A stretch of 24,264 nucleotides of DNA, from NCBI RefSeq assembly GCF_000220395.1, contig NW_004087651.1:1-24264 (forward strand), given 5' to 3'. The notes below the pieces were generated by a model. The model did not search any database and was not told the DNA's origin. It worked only from the letters and a program-made list of their open reading frames with translations. This document shows positions 11,164-22,319 of the stretch, in pieces. The stretch is from Ichthyophthirius multifiliis (lineage: Eukaryota; Ciliophora; Oligohymenophorea; Hymenostomatida). The stretch's first letter is position 1, and each line of letters opens with the position of its first letter. Both the position numbers and the translations under genes were made by a program.

Positions 11164-14100
11164 ATGAAAATTAACAATATTATTAAATTTATTTTTATAA
11201 TATTAAGCATATTTTCAATTCTCAATTGTTAAAAAAAAACACTTTTGAAATAATGTTTGACTTCAAACTTTAATTCTAATGATGCTACTATTTGTGGTTT
11301 TGAAACTTTTAATTCAACTGGTTATAGCATAGTTTATTTATGTGGTTCTAAAACTATTGTAGGAGGAATAAATCAATGTGGAAATAATTGTGTTATATAT
11401 TTTAGTATTTGGCCAAAAAAACCTGTATATAAGTATTCAGTTAGCTTTCAATACATAATGATTGATTTTAAAGATGGTGTGGATTTATTGTATTTTACAG
11501 TAAATAATGTTCCTATTACAAATTTATATAAAAATGTTGCTTCTACTAATTTATGTGGAAGATATGATGTAAATGAAGAATATCAATAAGCGAATATCGA
11601 TTTTGAAAATAATGATAAATCGATTGATATCAAAATTACTACAAATTATAATGTTGATAGTGAATCTATTCAAAAATTTTTTGGAGTTACGGAATTTGTT
11701 ATTTATGGTTTTGAATGTATGCCTTAATGTGGTAAATGTGCTAACAGTACCTCTTGTATCTCTTGTAGAAGAGATTATTATTTTAAAAATGATGACTGTT
11801 TTAAATGTAGGGAAGGATGTTATACATGTTCAGATGGAGATTCTTGTGATTAATGCGATTATCATTATTATTATGATGATCCTATATGTGTTAGTAAATG
11901 TCCAGATAGAAAATATAATGATGGATCATCAATAGAATGTGAGAATTGTAATAATAAATGTGCAACTTGTTCTAATGAGACTGATTGTGATACATGTTTT
12001 GGGAACAGGGTTGCACCTGCCTGTGAATGCCCTGCTGGCATTAATTATGATAGCTTGGATTACACATAAACTTGTATTGAATGTTCTACTATATCTATTG
12101 GATGTTCTGCTTGTAATGCTACTACTTGCTAAGCATGTCTATCGCCTTATTTTTTAGATGGAAATTTATGTGTAAATATTTGTCCTCCTGGTAAATGGGG
12201 GAATACGGCAAATAGATAATGTGCAGCTTGCTTAGATAAATGTATAACTTGTTCTAATGCGACTGATTGTGATACATGTTTTGGGAATAGGATTGCACCT
12301 GCTTGTAAATGCCCTGCGAATAGTTATGATAGCTTGGATTTCAAAAAACCTTGTACTATATGCTCTACTATATCTATTGGATGTTCTGCTTGTAATGCTA
12401 CTACTTGCTAAGCATGTCTATCGCCTTATTTTTTAGATGGAAATTTATGTGTAAATATTTGTCCTCCTGGTAAATGGGGGAATACGGCAAATAGATAATG
12501 TGCAGCTTGCTTAGATAAATGTATAACTTGTTCTAATGCGACTGATTGTGATACATGTTTTGGGAATAGGATTGCACCTGCTTGTAAATGCCCTGCGAAT
12601 AGTTATGATAGCTTGGATTTCAAAAAACCTTGTACTATATGCTCTACTATATCTATTGGATGTTCTATTTGTAATGCTACTACTTGCTAAGCATGTCTAT
12701 CGCCTTATTTTTTAGATGGAAATTTATGTGTAAATATTTGTCCTCCTGGTAAATGGGGGAATACGGCAAATAGATAATGTACAGCTTGCTTAGCTAAATG
12801 TGCAACTTGTTCTAATGCGAATGATTGTGATACATGTTTTGGGAATAGGGTTCCTAAATAATGTAATTGTCCTTAATATTCCTATGATCCTAAAGCTTTC
12901 AATTAAGCCTGTACTATATGTTCTACGTTATTAATCGGATGTGCTACATGCAGTACAACGGATGTTTTACATGCAAAACTCCTTAATATTTTTAATTAAA
13001 CTTAAATAAACAATGTGATTCATGTTTAAATATAATGACTAAAATGTAATTTAGTGATGATTTATTATATTTAATTATAGATTTTGGTTATTATTATAGC
13101 AATTTGTAAATTGATCTTGTTATCTCTAATTTAGATTTCTAAAGTTATTCTTCTTAACTATAATTTACTAATTAACTTTGTATAGAAACATTGGATTAAT
13201 CATTTATTTCTTCTAAATTATAAGGAAATATTTTATGTTCTTTAGATGAGTATTTAAAAACACTTACAATTAAACTTGATACTGTAAGTACTATTAATAA
13301 GGATGATGTAATAAAAATAAAACCAGGTGTATTTAAATTAGCAAATCATGGATTTATTTGTCCTGATTTTCTTTAATAAATAACTGGTAAAATAATTTTT
13401 TACTCAAACCTAGTTATAGAATTAAATTAAACCAGTCCTATTTCCATATGTTAATAAGCATAAATAATAATATTATGTATTTCTAATTGTGGAAATAGAT
13501 AATTAAAATAAATTACTTGGTAACTAGTTTCTTCTAATGTAAATACGCAAAATGAAATCGCTTTAATAAATTAGTAAATCTAATAATAAAATAACAAACT
13601 TATTTTGGATATACCGCCTTTATAATTAAAAAAAAATGGATAATATTAATTCTAAGTAAATGTGGTTTCCTAGTTTAATTAAGCTGCAACTGCTAATGCA
13701 ACAATATAAACTTTATAAGACACATCGATAGACATAAAAGTAAAAAAAAACCTGAACTAAATTTATAGAAGTAATTTAGTGAAAATGGATGTTTATTTTA
13801 ATCTTTTATAATGTGAAGATGATGGAAAAATATCTTATCAACAAGTAGATACATATCAAGTATAAATAAAATAAAATGACAATTTAACTGAATTATTAAA
13901 TATTGATTCCACGTAATTTGTTTAAGGAAATTAATTTTAATTTGAAATTTAACCTTTTATTATGAAGGTTGATACGACATATATTATATAAATTACAGTT
14001 TCTTTAAAATCCGATCAAACAATTACTCAATAAATATTATACCCTTTATAAGTTCTTTCTGATTCTCCTTTGGTTTAAATTTTAGGAGGAAATAGATAAT

Positions 14101-17100
14101 AATAATATTCATAAAGCTTTAGTCTCGAAGGAAAAGTAGATGATCCTAATTTATCACCTAGTGAAAAAGATTCATTAAAAGAAACTAATTATGGAATAAA
14201 TTTAAATTGGTAATGTATATTTCAAAGTACAGGAGATAATTGTAGAGATTCATAAAATAATTTAATTATTTCTCCAATCACCTAAAATTTATAAATCACC
14301 ATATAAAATAAAATATTATAGGCTTATTAATAATATATATTTAAACTATCAGGAACAAAAAACGGTATAACCGTTTTTGATTAAATAATAATATTAATGG
14401 TTGATTATGATGTTCCCCCTGTATATACTACTATTTCTATTAATAACTCTTAAAATAGAATAAATTTAAATTAAGAAATACTAACTTAGTTTGATTGTAA
14501 AGGGGATACAAATATTGATAACTTAATAATTACAGGAGTAATTTTATATTAGAATTAATAGAAGAATATAATATCAATAACTGGTAACTAATTTAGATTT
14601 CGTATTTGGGAATTATTTTTCGATTTTTTAGGAGAAAATTAAAATTAATTTGAATTAAAATTTACAATTAAAAATATAAATTTTGCAGTATCTACATTCA
14701 TTTCTTATATTCTAAATGCTAATATACCTCCATAAGAATGCGCTTTTGATTAAACTGCAGGTTTTAAAATTAAAAATCTTTAAGATAAATAAATTCTTTA
14801 AATAAACGGATGCATTGATTTTGATTAACCTCTATCTTATTCTTTCTATTTTTATAAATTAAGATTATATAAGAAAAATATATTAATAGTTTTTTCATAA
14901 AATAATTAATCGAAACAGTTTTTTTGGTTTTCTTAATAGAATATAAGATTATAAGGATAAAGAAATATAAAATGCCTAATATATTAATAGGCATTTATTG
15001 TCTGATTTCTCACTAAAGAATAATATCGAAACAGTTTTACCTTTTGGTTTTTCTTTAATTATGGGAGTAATATAAGATTCAAGAGGAGGAATAAGAAATA
15101 TAACCTAATAAATTGCAGTAAACCAATACGATGTTTAAGATAGTTCTTCTTATTATAAATTTATAAATAATTGGTTTGATTAAACTAAATAAAATCATTT
15201 AAATGAAAATAAAGTTATTAATTATAATATGATTATTTAGGATGTTATTAATCATATAAGCGTCCTCTAATTGTAAGAAAATACTTAATTTACACAATTA
15301 TATATTAATATTTTAAATGAGATTGAGAATTTATAAACCTATTTTTATTAATAAACTAATTCTTTCAACTATTTAATATAGACACAAATAACAATAAATT
15401 CTATATTTAATAATTTTCTTAATTAAATTGCACCAAAATTAGGGTTTAATAAAATCTAGCAATTTATTGCAAATATTGAATAAATAATAACTGATTAATA
15501 AACACTTATTAAAAACGTAGTAACTTCTGACAAAACATAATATGATAATCATTTTTAATAAATATAATTTCTTATGTTGTAAGCATAAATAATTTAAAAT
15601 ATTCAATAAGTTGATAGAGATTCATTTAGTCCTAATTAAAACATATTATTAGATAAATAATATATTTAAATAATATAAATAATATCATAAACATTAAATA
15701 TGATTTAAATTACAAATGAAAATCCTATAAAAGTTTTAAATATAATAACTTCTCAAAGAATAACATTTAAGATTTTAAAAGAAAATTATTTGATATTAAT
15801 TTCAGATGCATAAAAAGATGATATAAATATAGACTAAAACTAAGAATGTCTAACATACTAGGTAAATTATTTAGAATATCCTTCTTCTGTAATTAAATAT
15901 GATAAAAGCTTCCCTTACCCTAATAATCATTCTTTTATCATAAATGAAAAGGCAATAACATTTATTTCAAATTAATAATAAACTCCAATTAATATTCCTT
16001 TATACAACGTTTACAATTTACCTTAAGCTGTAGATAATATTGATGATTTTTTTTGCATTTAAAAGATTTAAAATAAATGGATTGACTAAGATTGCTTACT
16101 TTTATATAATAAAAATGATTAAAATAAAATTAATTAATTTATATGTCAATGTAAAACTCAAGGAAAATAAACTCTTGTTAATGACATAAATGGAATATTT
16201 AAAAAAGAGATTCGTTTAAAAGATTGGTATTTTTATGCTTCTATATGGACTTTAGTTATTACTACTATAATTTATATTATTGCATTTATCTATTTTTAAT
16301 AAATTGATAAAAATTAAGATACGTAAATGGAATAAAGCATGATACAAAGAAATTAAATTAGGGATATCATTTTTAAAAATGATATTACAAGTGAATCAAG
16401 ATAAAAATAATTAACTGATATTTTATAGAATGATGAAAAAATTTTTAAAATATATAATTAATATCTAGAAAATACACCAGGCTAAAATGAAAGTATTTAA
16501 AATATATATATGTATATATAAATATATATGTATATATATATATATTTTTAAATATATTTTAAATATATAAATTATATATCACTATTTTATTAAAAAAATA
16601 TAAAAATATTTTGATAAATTATTATAATATTTATTTTTAAATTATATAAAATATTTTTTATCATAATTTTTTTTTAATTTAATTTCTTAAAGATGCTTTT
16701 GCTGAATTAAAATAGAATAAAGAGTTTTTCTAGAATAATTAACTAACGAAACCCACGATTTCATATGAATTATAATATTAAATTACTGCAATAAGAAATG
16801 AAAATGATGTATAATCAAATAACAAATTAGGTTTTTAGAACATATAATAATAATAATCAAAATAATAACAAAATTAAAAATAATAAACAATATAACCAAA
16901 TTTAATGGTAAATAGAAATAGTAAACTTATTAAAAGATAAACATATCAATTTTAATAAAAAGAAAATTAATAAATCATTCCATTAGAAAATATTGAAGAT
17001 TTTATTAAAATTAAGTTTAATAGATTATCTTCTTAAAAATAAGTTTAAGTTGGTATATAAGTAACTAACTAAGAAAATGACATATAACCTCATAACAATT

Positions 17101-17969
17101 AATATAAAAATTAAGTTGAAAAAAATTATTTGGTTAAAACATAAAAAACATAAAATTATTTTTAGATTAAAAGAGATAAACGTTAAGTTAGTTTGAATCG
17201 ATTATAAATTCAATAAAGTTAATTAGATAAAAATAATATACTCAACTAAAACTACGAAGAAAATTTAAAGGTATGTAACATATAAGATTAAATAGGAGAA
17301 CAAAAAAATGACTAACTAAAATAATAATAATAATATAAAGTTAAATCAAATATAAATAGTAATTAAAATAGCTTTATGTATCAAACAAACAATACAATTT
17401 ATAATGAAAATTAAATAAATAAACTTAATATATTTTCAAATAAAAGTAGATTTATTTCAGTTATAAGTTTACATGAATTAATTTTGATATTTATTTGCTT
17501 TAATTAATTTTTGTGTAGAACTTTTAGAATATCTTAATAATATGTAAAATATGTAATACTTATTACTGCTAATTCTATTATATTTAATGATTTTAATTTT
17601 ATCTAAAAAATACTTTTTAATCAATTGTTATTATTAACTATTAATTTATTCATTATTTTGATAGAAAGTGCTTATAAATATCATAGTAAAATATTTAAAT
17701 TTTTGATTTGCTTTCTTTTCTTTTCTATAGTCACAATATGTTTTACTTTATTTGTATAAATATTTAAGAAAAATTCAAAAATTAATATAATAATTGGTTA
17801 CCTTTTTATTTTATAGTAATATTTTTTGATGTTTTTATTTATTAAATTGCTTCTGCATTTATTTAATATAAATTAATACATTAATTAATTTATAGAGAAT
17901 CATAGTAAAGATAGTCGTGGATAAAAATATAACTATTTGATATTTTTAATATAGAAAATTTTATAATGA
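11164..17969 (+). CDS. Copy P: polycystin-1-like surface protein with Cys-rich array, REJ and GPS-like motif (two disruptions)
   Basis: With TAA/TAG as Gln this reads as about 2,150-2,200 residues. Order: signal peptide (1-22, Lys-Phe-Ile-Phe-Ile-Ile-Leu core); N-terminal domain to about 184; furin-like Cys-x-x-Cys array (185 to about 600); REJ module, marked by NIPPQECAFDQTAGF, DFDQPLSYSFYFY and LPFGFSLIMGVIQDSRGG; GPS-like motif (16048-16160); membrane span (16228-16300); Gln/Asn-rich loop; about five more spans (17476-17860); stop TGA 17967-17969. REJ-GPS proteins are large surface receptors of the polycystin family; a role in sensing or adhesion is inference. There is one intron, 16493-16692. 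Odd points: one base appears lost at 12960-12963 (Thr-Asp-Cys codons), and about 85 bp are inserted at 14865-14950, so the frame runs 11164-12960, 12963-15003 and 14950-16492. It may be a recent pseudogene or contain sequence errors. It is flanked by inverted copies A and B. Confidence 0.8.
11716..12960 (+). other. Furin-like cysteine-rich array of copy P
   Basis: The stretch contains dozens of Cys, mostly as Cys-x-x-Cys pairs (QCGKC, SCISC, KCATC, DCDTC, CSACNATTCQAC). This is the pattern of furin-like/growth-factor-receptor Cys-rich repeats common in ciliate surface proteins. The Cys codons stay in phase across the whole array, so this is the correct frame. Hydrophobic frames in other phases here are shadows. 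Confidence 0.9.
11968..12960 (+). repeat. 279-282 bp tandem repeats in the Cys-rich array
   Basis: The landmark TGTTCTAATG starts at 11968, 12250, 12529 and 12808, giving periods of 282, 279 and 279 bp (93-94 codons). Units two and three are almost identical. Unit one differs mainly in its first third, and unit four is a diverged, incomplete end unit. Near-identity including silent positions implies recent unequal crossing-over or gene conversion. Confidence 0.95.
13900..15095 (+). other. REJ (receptor for egg jelly) module of copy P
   Basis: Hallmarks seen: an immunoglobulin-like strand pattern; a Pro-Pro-x-x-Cys stretch (PPQECAFDQTAGF); a Cys then DFDQPLSYSFYFY, matching the family's c-x-W/I-x-D-x-D-x-PLxYxF pattern; and LPFGFSLIMGVIQDSRGG, matching its LPxG...VxDxxG ending. 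The inserted block 14865-14950 interrupts it between the last two hallmarks. The upstream limit is approximate. Confidence 0.75.
14865..14950 (+). repeat. Degenerate local duplication inserted in the REJ module
   Basis: Copy D runs directly from the equivalent of 14860 to 14950, but copy P has about 85 extra bases here. They resemble the adjacent segment 14980-15079 in order: a TATATTAATAG block, a block with ATCGAAACAGTTTT, a TTTGGTTTT-C block and ATATAAGATT. The extra block is therefore a decayed tandem copy of the next 100 bp, flanked by AAGATTATA on both sides. It throws the reading frame off. Confidence 0.75.
16048..16160 (+). other. GPS-like motif of copy P
   Basis: The pattern is Cys, then Trp nine residues later, then Cys after four more (FFCIQ...KWIDQDC), and Cys-Gln-Cys (16144-16152), just before a membrane span. 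This matches the GPCR proteolysis site layout of C, W, C, C-x-C. The His-Leu-Thr/Ser cleavage triplet after the last Cys is absent (Lys-Thr-Gln follows), so self-cleavage is doubtful. Confidence 0.7.
16493..16692 (+). other. Intron of copy P
   Basis: GTATTTAAAA at 16493 to TTTCTTAAAG at 16692 (200 nt). It contains TATATG repeats and splits a codon in phase 1. Splicing joins the end of the juxtamembrane segment to NAFAELKQNKEFF, and the frame then stays open to TGA 17967. Confidence 0.8.
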
Positions 17970-18717
17970 ATATTTTTTAAAGAAAATATAGTGTTTGAAT
18001 ATTATTTTATTTCTAATAATTTTATTTTTTATATAGAAAATTAATATATATTTTAATTTTTATATAGAAATAATATATTTAATATTAAAATTTTATCTTA
18101 ATTATAAGAATATAAAAAATAATCATATTTAAATTTAAAAAATAATTATATTAAAAATAAAATAAAATAAAATTAAGTAAAATAATAAATAATTTAATAT
18201 AAAATAATATCACAGAGGATTTGGAAAAAAAAAATTATAAAATAATTAAATTTAATAAAAAATAATAAAATATAAAAAAATTTAAGATTAAAATTTAAAA
18301 ATAATAAATAATTTTTATTTAATTATTAAATTTAAAATTATTAATATTATTGATTTATAATATTATTTAATTTTTTTTTAAATATTAATATTAATTTATA
18401 TTTACTAAATATTTTTAATGATTTTTTTATACTAAATATATACCAATTCTTTATTAAATTATATTTTTTTAATATTTATATTATTTTTATTTCATTTTTT
18501 TTTAAATATATATAAAAAAGTTATAGATTTTATAAATAAAAAAATTATAAAAATTAAATATATAAATTAATAAATAAAATATATTCTTTTAAAAAATATA
18601 CTTATAAAATATATTTTTTATAATAATGTTCATACATTAAATTTTTTATTATATATGTTCATTATATAATTTTCTAAATTTAAAATATTAAATAACTACA
18701 TTTTATCCACGACTATC
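17910..18717. repeat. Inverted repeat joining the 3' ends of copies P and B
   Basis: A perfect 17-bp arm, GATAGTCGTGGATAAAA at 17910-17926, occurs inverted at 18701-18717. Each arm lies about 40 bp inside the stop codon of its copy (TGA 17967-17969 in P; TGA 18661-18659 in B). The match continues imperfectly outward through both coding ends. The central 690 bp is AT-rich and non-coding. Confidence 0.9.
17970..18658. other. AT-rich spacer between tail-to-tail copies P and B
   Basis: About 690 bp, nearly all A/T, with repeated TTTTTATATAGAAA motifs near 18030-18070. It probably holds the 3' ends of both copies. No gene seen. Confidence 0.55.
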
Positions 18718-21410
18718 TAATAAAAATTTTTTATATCAATTATTTTAATAACTTGTATTTGATAAATGCAGAAACAATATAATAAATATAAATATTAAAA
18801 AATATTACTATAAATAAAAGGTTACTACTAATTATTAAATTAATTATCAATATTTTTAAAAAAATTAATATAAATATTGTAATAACAAATTGTGATTATA
18901 GAAAGTAAAACAAACGAATCAAACATTTAAATATTTTATTATTAAATTTATAGAAATTTTCTATTAAAATAATAAATTAAGTAATAGTTAATAATAACAA
19001 TAAATTAACAGTTATTTTTAGAAAAACTTTAGATAATTAAATATAATAGAATTAGAACTAATAAATATTATATATTTTACATATTATAAAATTATTCTAA
19101 AAGTTCTACACAAAAATTAATTAAAGTAACTAAAAATTTATATTAATTAATGTAAACTTTTAATTGAAATAAATTTGCTTTATTCTAAAATATTTGAATT
19201 TAATTAACTTAATATTCAATATAAATTTTATTGTTTATTTGAAATAAAAAGTTATTTTAATTACTATTTACATTTGAATTAACCTTATATTATTATTATA
19301 ATTTTTTTTTTTCTTATATTTGTTCTCCTATGTAATCTTATTTGTCATTATTCTTTATTCTTTAAACTTTAGTTTTATTGTTAATTTTATTTTTATATAG
19401 TTCATTTTATAAACATATTAATTAATTGATTCAAACTTCCTTAACGTTTTTTTCTTGTAATCTATACAAAAATTATTTGTTTAGACAAATAAACGTCAGC
19501 ACCTTAAACTTTATACTAATCGCTATTAGGTTATATGTCATTATCTTAGTTAGTTTCTTATATAACAATTTAAACATATTTTTAAAAAGATAATCTATTA
19601 GTTTTAATTTTAATAAAATATTCTATATTCTAATTGTATAATTTTTAAAAAGTATTTTACTAAATTTGATATATTTAATTATAATTATGCTCATTTGTTA
19701 TTATAAAAAAAGAGTTTATTTTGTTATTATTCTTAATTTTGTTAATATTTTGATATTTTACTATTATATATATTATGTAATTATATTCTTTTAATATTAT
19801 GATTCGTTAAATATCTATGTTTTTATTTGTTAATTACACTATAAAAACTCTTTATTCTATCTTATTATAGAAATGTATCATCAAAAATATAATTAAATTA
19901 AATTAAATTAAATTAAATTAAATTAAATTAAATTAAATTAAATTAAATTAAATTATTTAATTTAATTAATAATTAATATTTATATTATTTTATTTATTTA
20001 TATAAATATTAAATTATTAAATTAAAAATTAATTTTAATATTTATCAATAAAAATATATTTTGATATAATAATAAATTATTTTTTTTAATAAACTAATTT
20101 TTTGTTTTTTTTTTTTTTTTATTTCTAATTTTTTTTAATTTATTAATGATTCTTTAAAATATTAATTAATAATTTTTATCTTATATAAATTTTAATATCA
20201 TTTTCTAAAATAATATCTTTAATTTAATTTTTTTTATGATTCTTTATTTTATTTTTTAATCTTAAATATTATCAATTTAATATAAATAAAACAAATGAAA
20301 TTATATATAGTATATTAGTAACAATTAAAGTCCATATAGAAGCATAAAAATACCAATCTTTTGAATTAATCGCTTTTTTAAATATTCCATCTACGAGGAG
20401 GACAAACTTTTACACATGATTTTCTATCTAAAAAGAATGGCAATAGACATGATTAGCACGTAATAGCATTTCAAATAGAACATTTAATATATATATTAGA
20501 GCATTAAATACGAGTTTATATGTAATATATACCATCTTAATTATAAGCAGAGCATTTAAAATCAGGTGTAATCCTATTCTCAAAACAAGTATCACAATCA
20601 ATTGCATTAGAACAAGTTGCACATTTATTATTATATTTACATAAATTAATAAATAATAATTTTGTTATTTTCCTTTTAAGCAATAAAGAAACATATTAAG
20701 AATCTTTATAAAAATAACTATTTTTACATAAATTATAAGAAATTCCATTTGTACATTCTAAGCAATATAGAATACAATTTGAACAATCATCTATATAAAT
20801 AATAGCCTTTAATACAAGAACTACAAGAAGTATCGTTAGTACAATTTGCACATTAAGGCATACATTCAAAAGTGAAAATAAAATTTCTGTAATTAAAAGA
20901 CCTTGCGAAAATGTTCCTAAAATTAAAAAATTACTAGTAATTTCAATTTCAATTTTTTAATTATTAGTAATATAATTGATATCCGCTTATTAATATTATT
21001 CGTTTAAAATTTTTTATCCACATTAGCTAGTAGAAGCATTTTTTAAAAATAATTATGTAACAAGTACTTCATTAACTATAAAAGACAAAAATCTTTACAA
21101 ATAACACATAAATTAATCATAATGCATTTAAAGCTGAAAAAATGACGAATTACAGGTTTATAATTAATGAGAAAAAAATATAAAACATAAATTTCCTCAT
21201 TTTCTAAATCCTCCGTAAATAGTATATAAACAACATTATTAAGCTTAGCAACCTCAATTACCATAATAAAAGTAACACCGAAATACATGGCTTTATATGC
21301 TTAAAGGTAGAAATTAATTATTATTTCTAAAGTGTTTTCTTTTAAGATTCAATTATAGAAAAAATATAATAAGAAATAAAATAATATTAAAATTTATAGT
21401 ATTAATATAT
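18659..21410 (-). pseudogene. Copy B: REJ-family pseudogene with about 4 kb internal deletion
   Basis: Reading the - strand from 21410, 21410-20396 matches P's signal peptide region, N-terminal domain and first Cys-rich units. It retains the Cys-x-x-Cys spacing and a readable 70-codon piece at 21288-21076. Near 20390 it jumps from the equivalent of P 12195 to P 16188, losing the rest of the Cys array, all of the REJ module and the GPS motif. It then matches P's first span (20290-20390), the cytoplasmic exon (19890-19300), the final spans (19100-18720) and the stop (18661-18659). The intron region 19890-20290 differs and carries a (TTAAA)n tract. Frames are interrupted many times. It is tail-to-tail with P and head-to-head with D. 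Confidence 0.88.
19891..19955. repeat. (AATTA)13 pentanucleotide microsatellite
   Basis: Thirteen perfect AATTA units. They lie in copy B at the place corresponding to P's intron acceptor region, between the first-span block and the cytoplasmic exon block. Confidence 0.95.
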
Positions 21411-22319
21411 AATATTAATATATTTAACATTATTTTATTTTCTAAATTTAATAAACTAATAAATTTTGTTTTTATTTATTGAAAATAAAAAAAATAAATT
21501 TATATATGATAAGAAGTAAAAAAATATATATTAATAATTTATAAAGCGTGAATTAAATTTAATATAATATTTTTAAAAATTAAGTATAAAAAAATTTAAT
21601 TTATAATAATATAATATAATATGAAAAAATAAGGAAAAAAATATATATATTAATGAATAATATATACATAGATAAATACATTAAAATTAAAAATATTAAT
21701 ATATTAATATTTAAAAAAAAAAAAATTATTATAAAATATTAAATATGTTAAAGTTAAAAAAAAATATAATAAATAAAAAAATAGAAAATTAAAATAAAAA
21801 TGAGTATATAATTATATAATATAAATATAAATATTAATATAAATATAAATATAAATATATATATATATAATTATATTTTTATATTTTTATATTTTTATAT
21901 TTTTATATATTTATATATATATTTTTTATATATAATTTTTTTTATTTTATTTTTATATTTTTTGTTACAAGTATATACTTTATACGTATTATAATATTAT
22001 TATATTTAAATTTATTTATTACATTATAATATCTTATATTATATTTTTTTTTCTATAAATATTTTTTTTTCATAATATTTTTGATACTTTTTTTTATTAA
22101 AAATATCTTTTATTTAATAATTATAAATTTTATATTATTTAATTATTATAATTTTAATTTTTAAATAATCTATATTTTTTTTAATTATTAAATTATTTAA
22201 TCATTTTATTTTTTATTTATCAATAATTAATAAATAAAATTGGTTTTTAAATAAATTAATATATTTTAAATAATCTCTAAATTATAAATTTTTTTATTTT
22301 ATTATATATTATTAATACT
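21411..22319. other. AT-rich spacer between head-to-head copies B and D
   Basis: About 900 bp of A/T with TATAAATA and TTTTTATA runs (21810-21930) that are roughly self-complementary. No coding signal is seen. By position it should hold the ancestral promoter regions of B and D. Confidence 0.5.

Noticed and set aside
11573-12157. Hydrophobic open frames on + within the Cys-rich array
   Set aside because: They are off-frame readings of the Cys-codon repeats; the in-phase Cys-x-x-Cys frame is continuous.
14770-14994. Open frame on the - strand
   Set aside because: Antisense to the REJ module of P, with no independent support.
20428-20622. Open frame on the - strand of copy B
   Set aside because: It is the wrong frame of the decayed Cys-rich part of B, and mirrors the shadow frame seen in P at 11939-12157.
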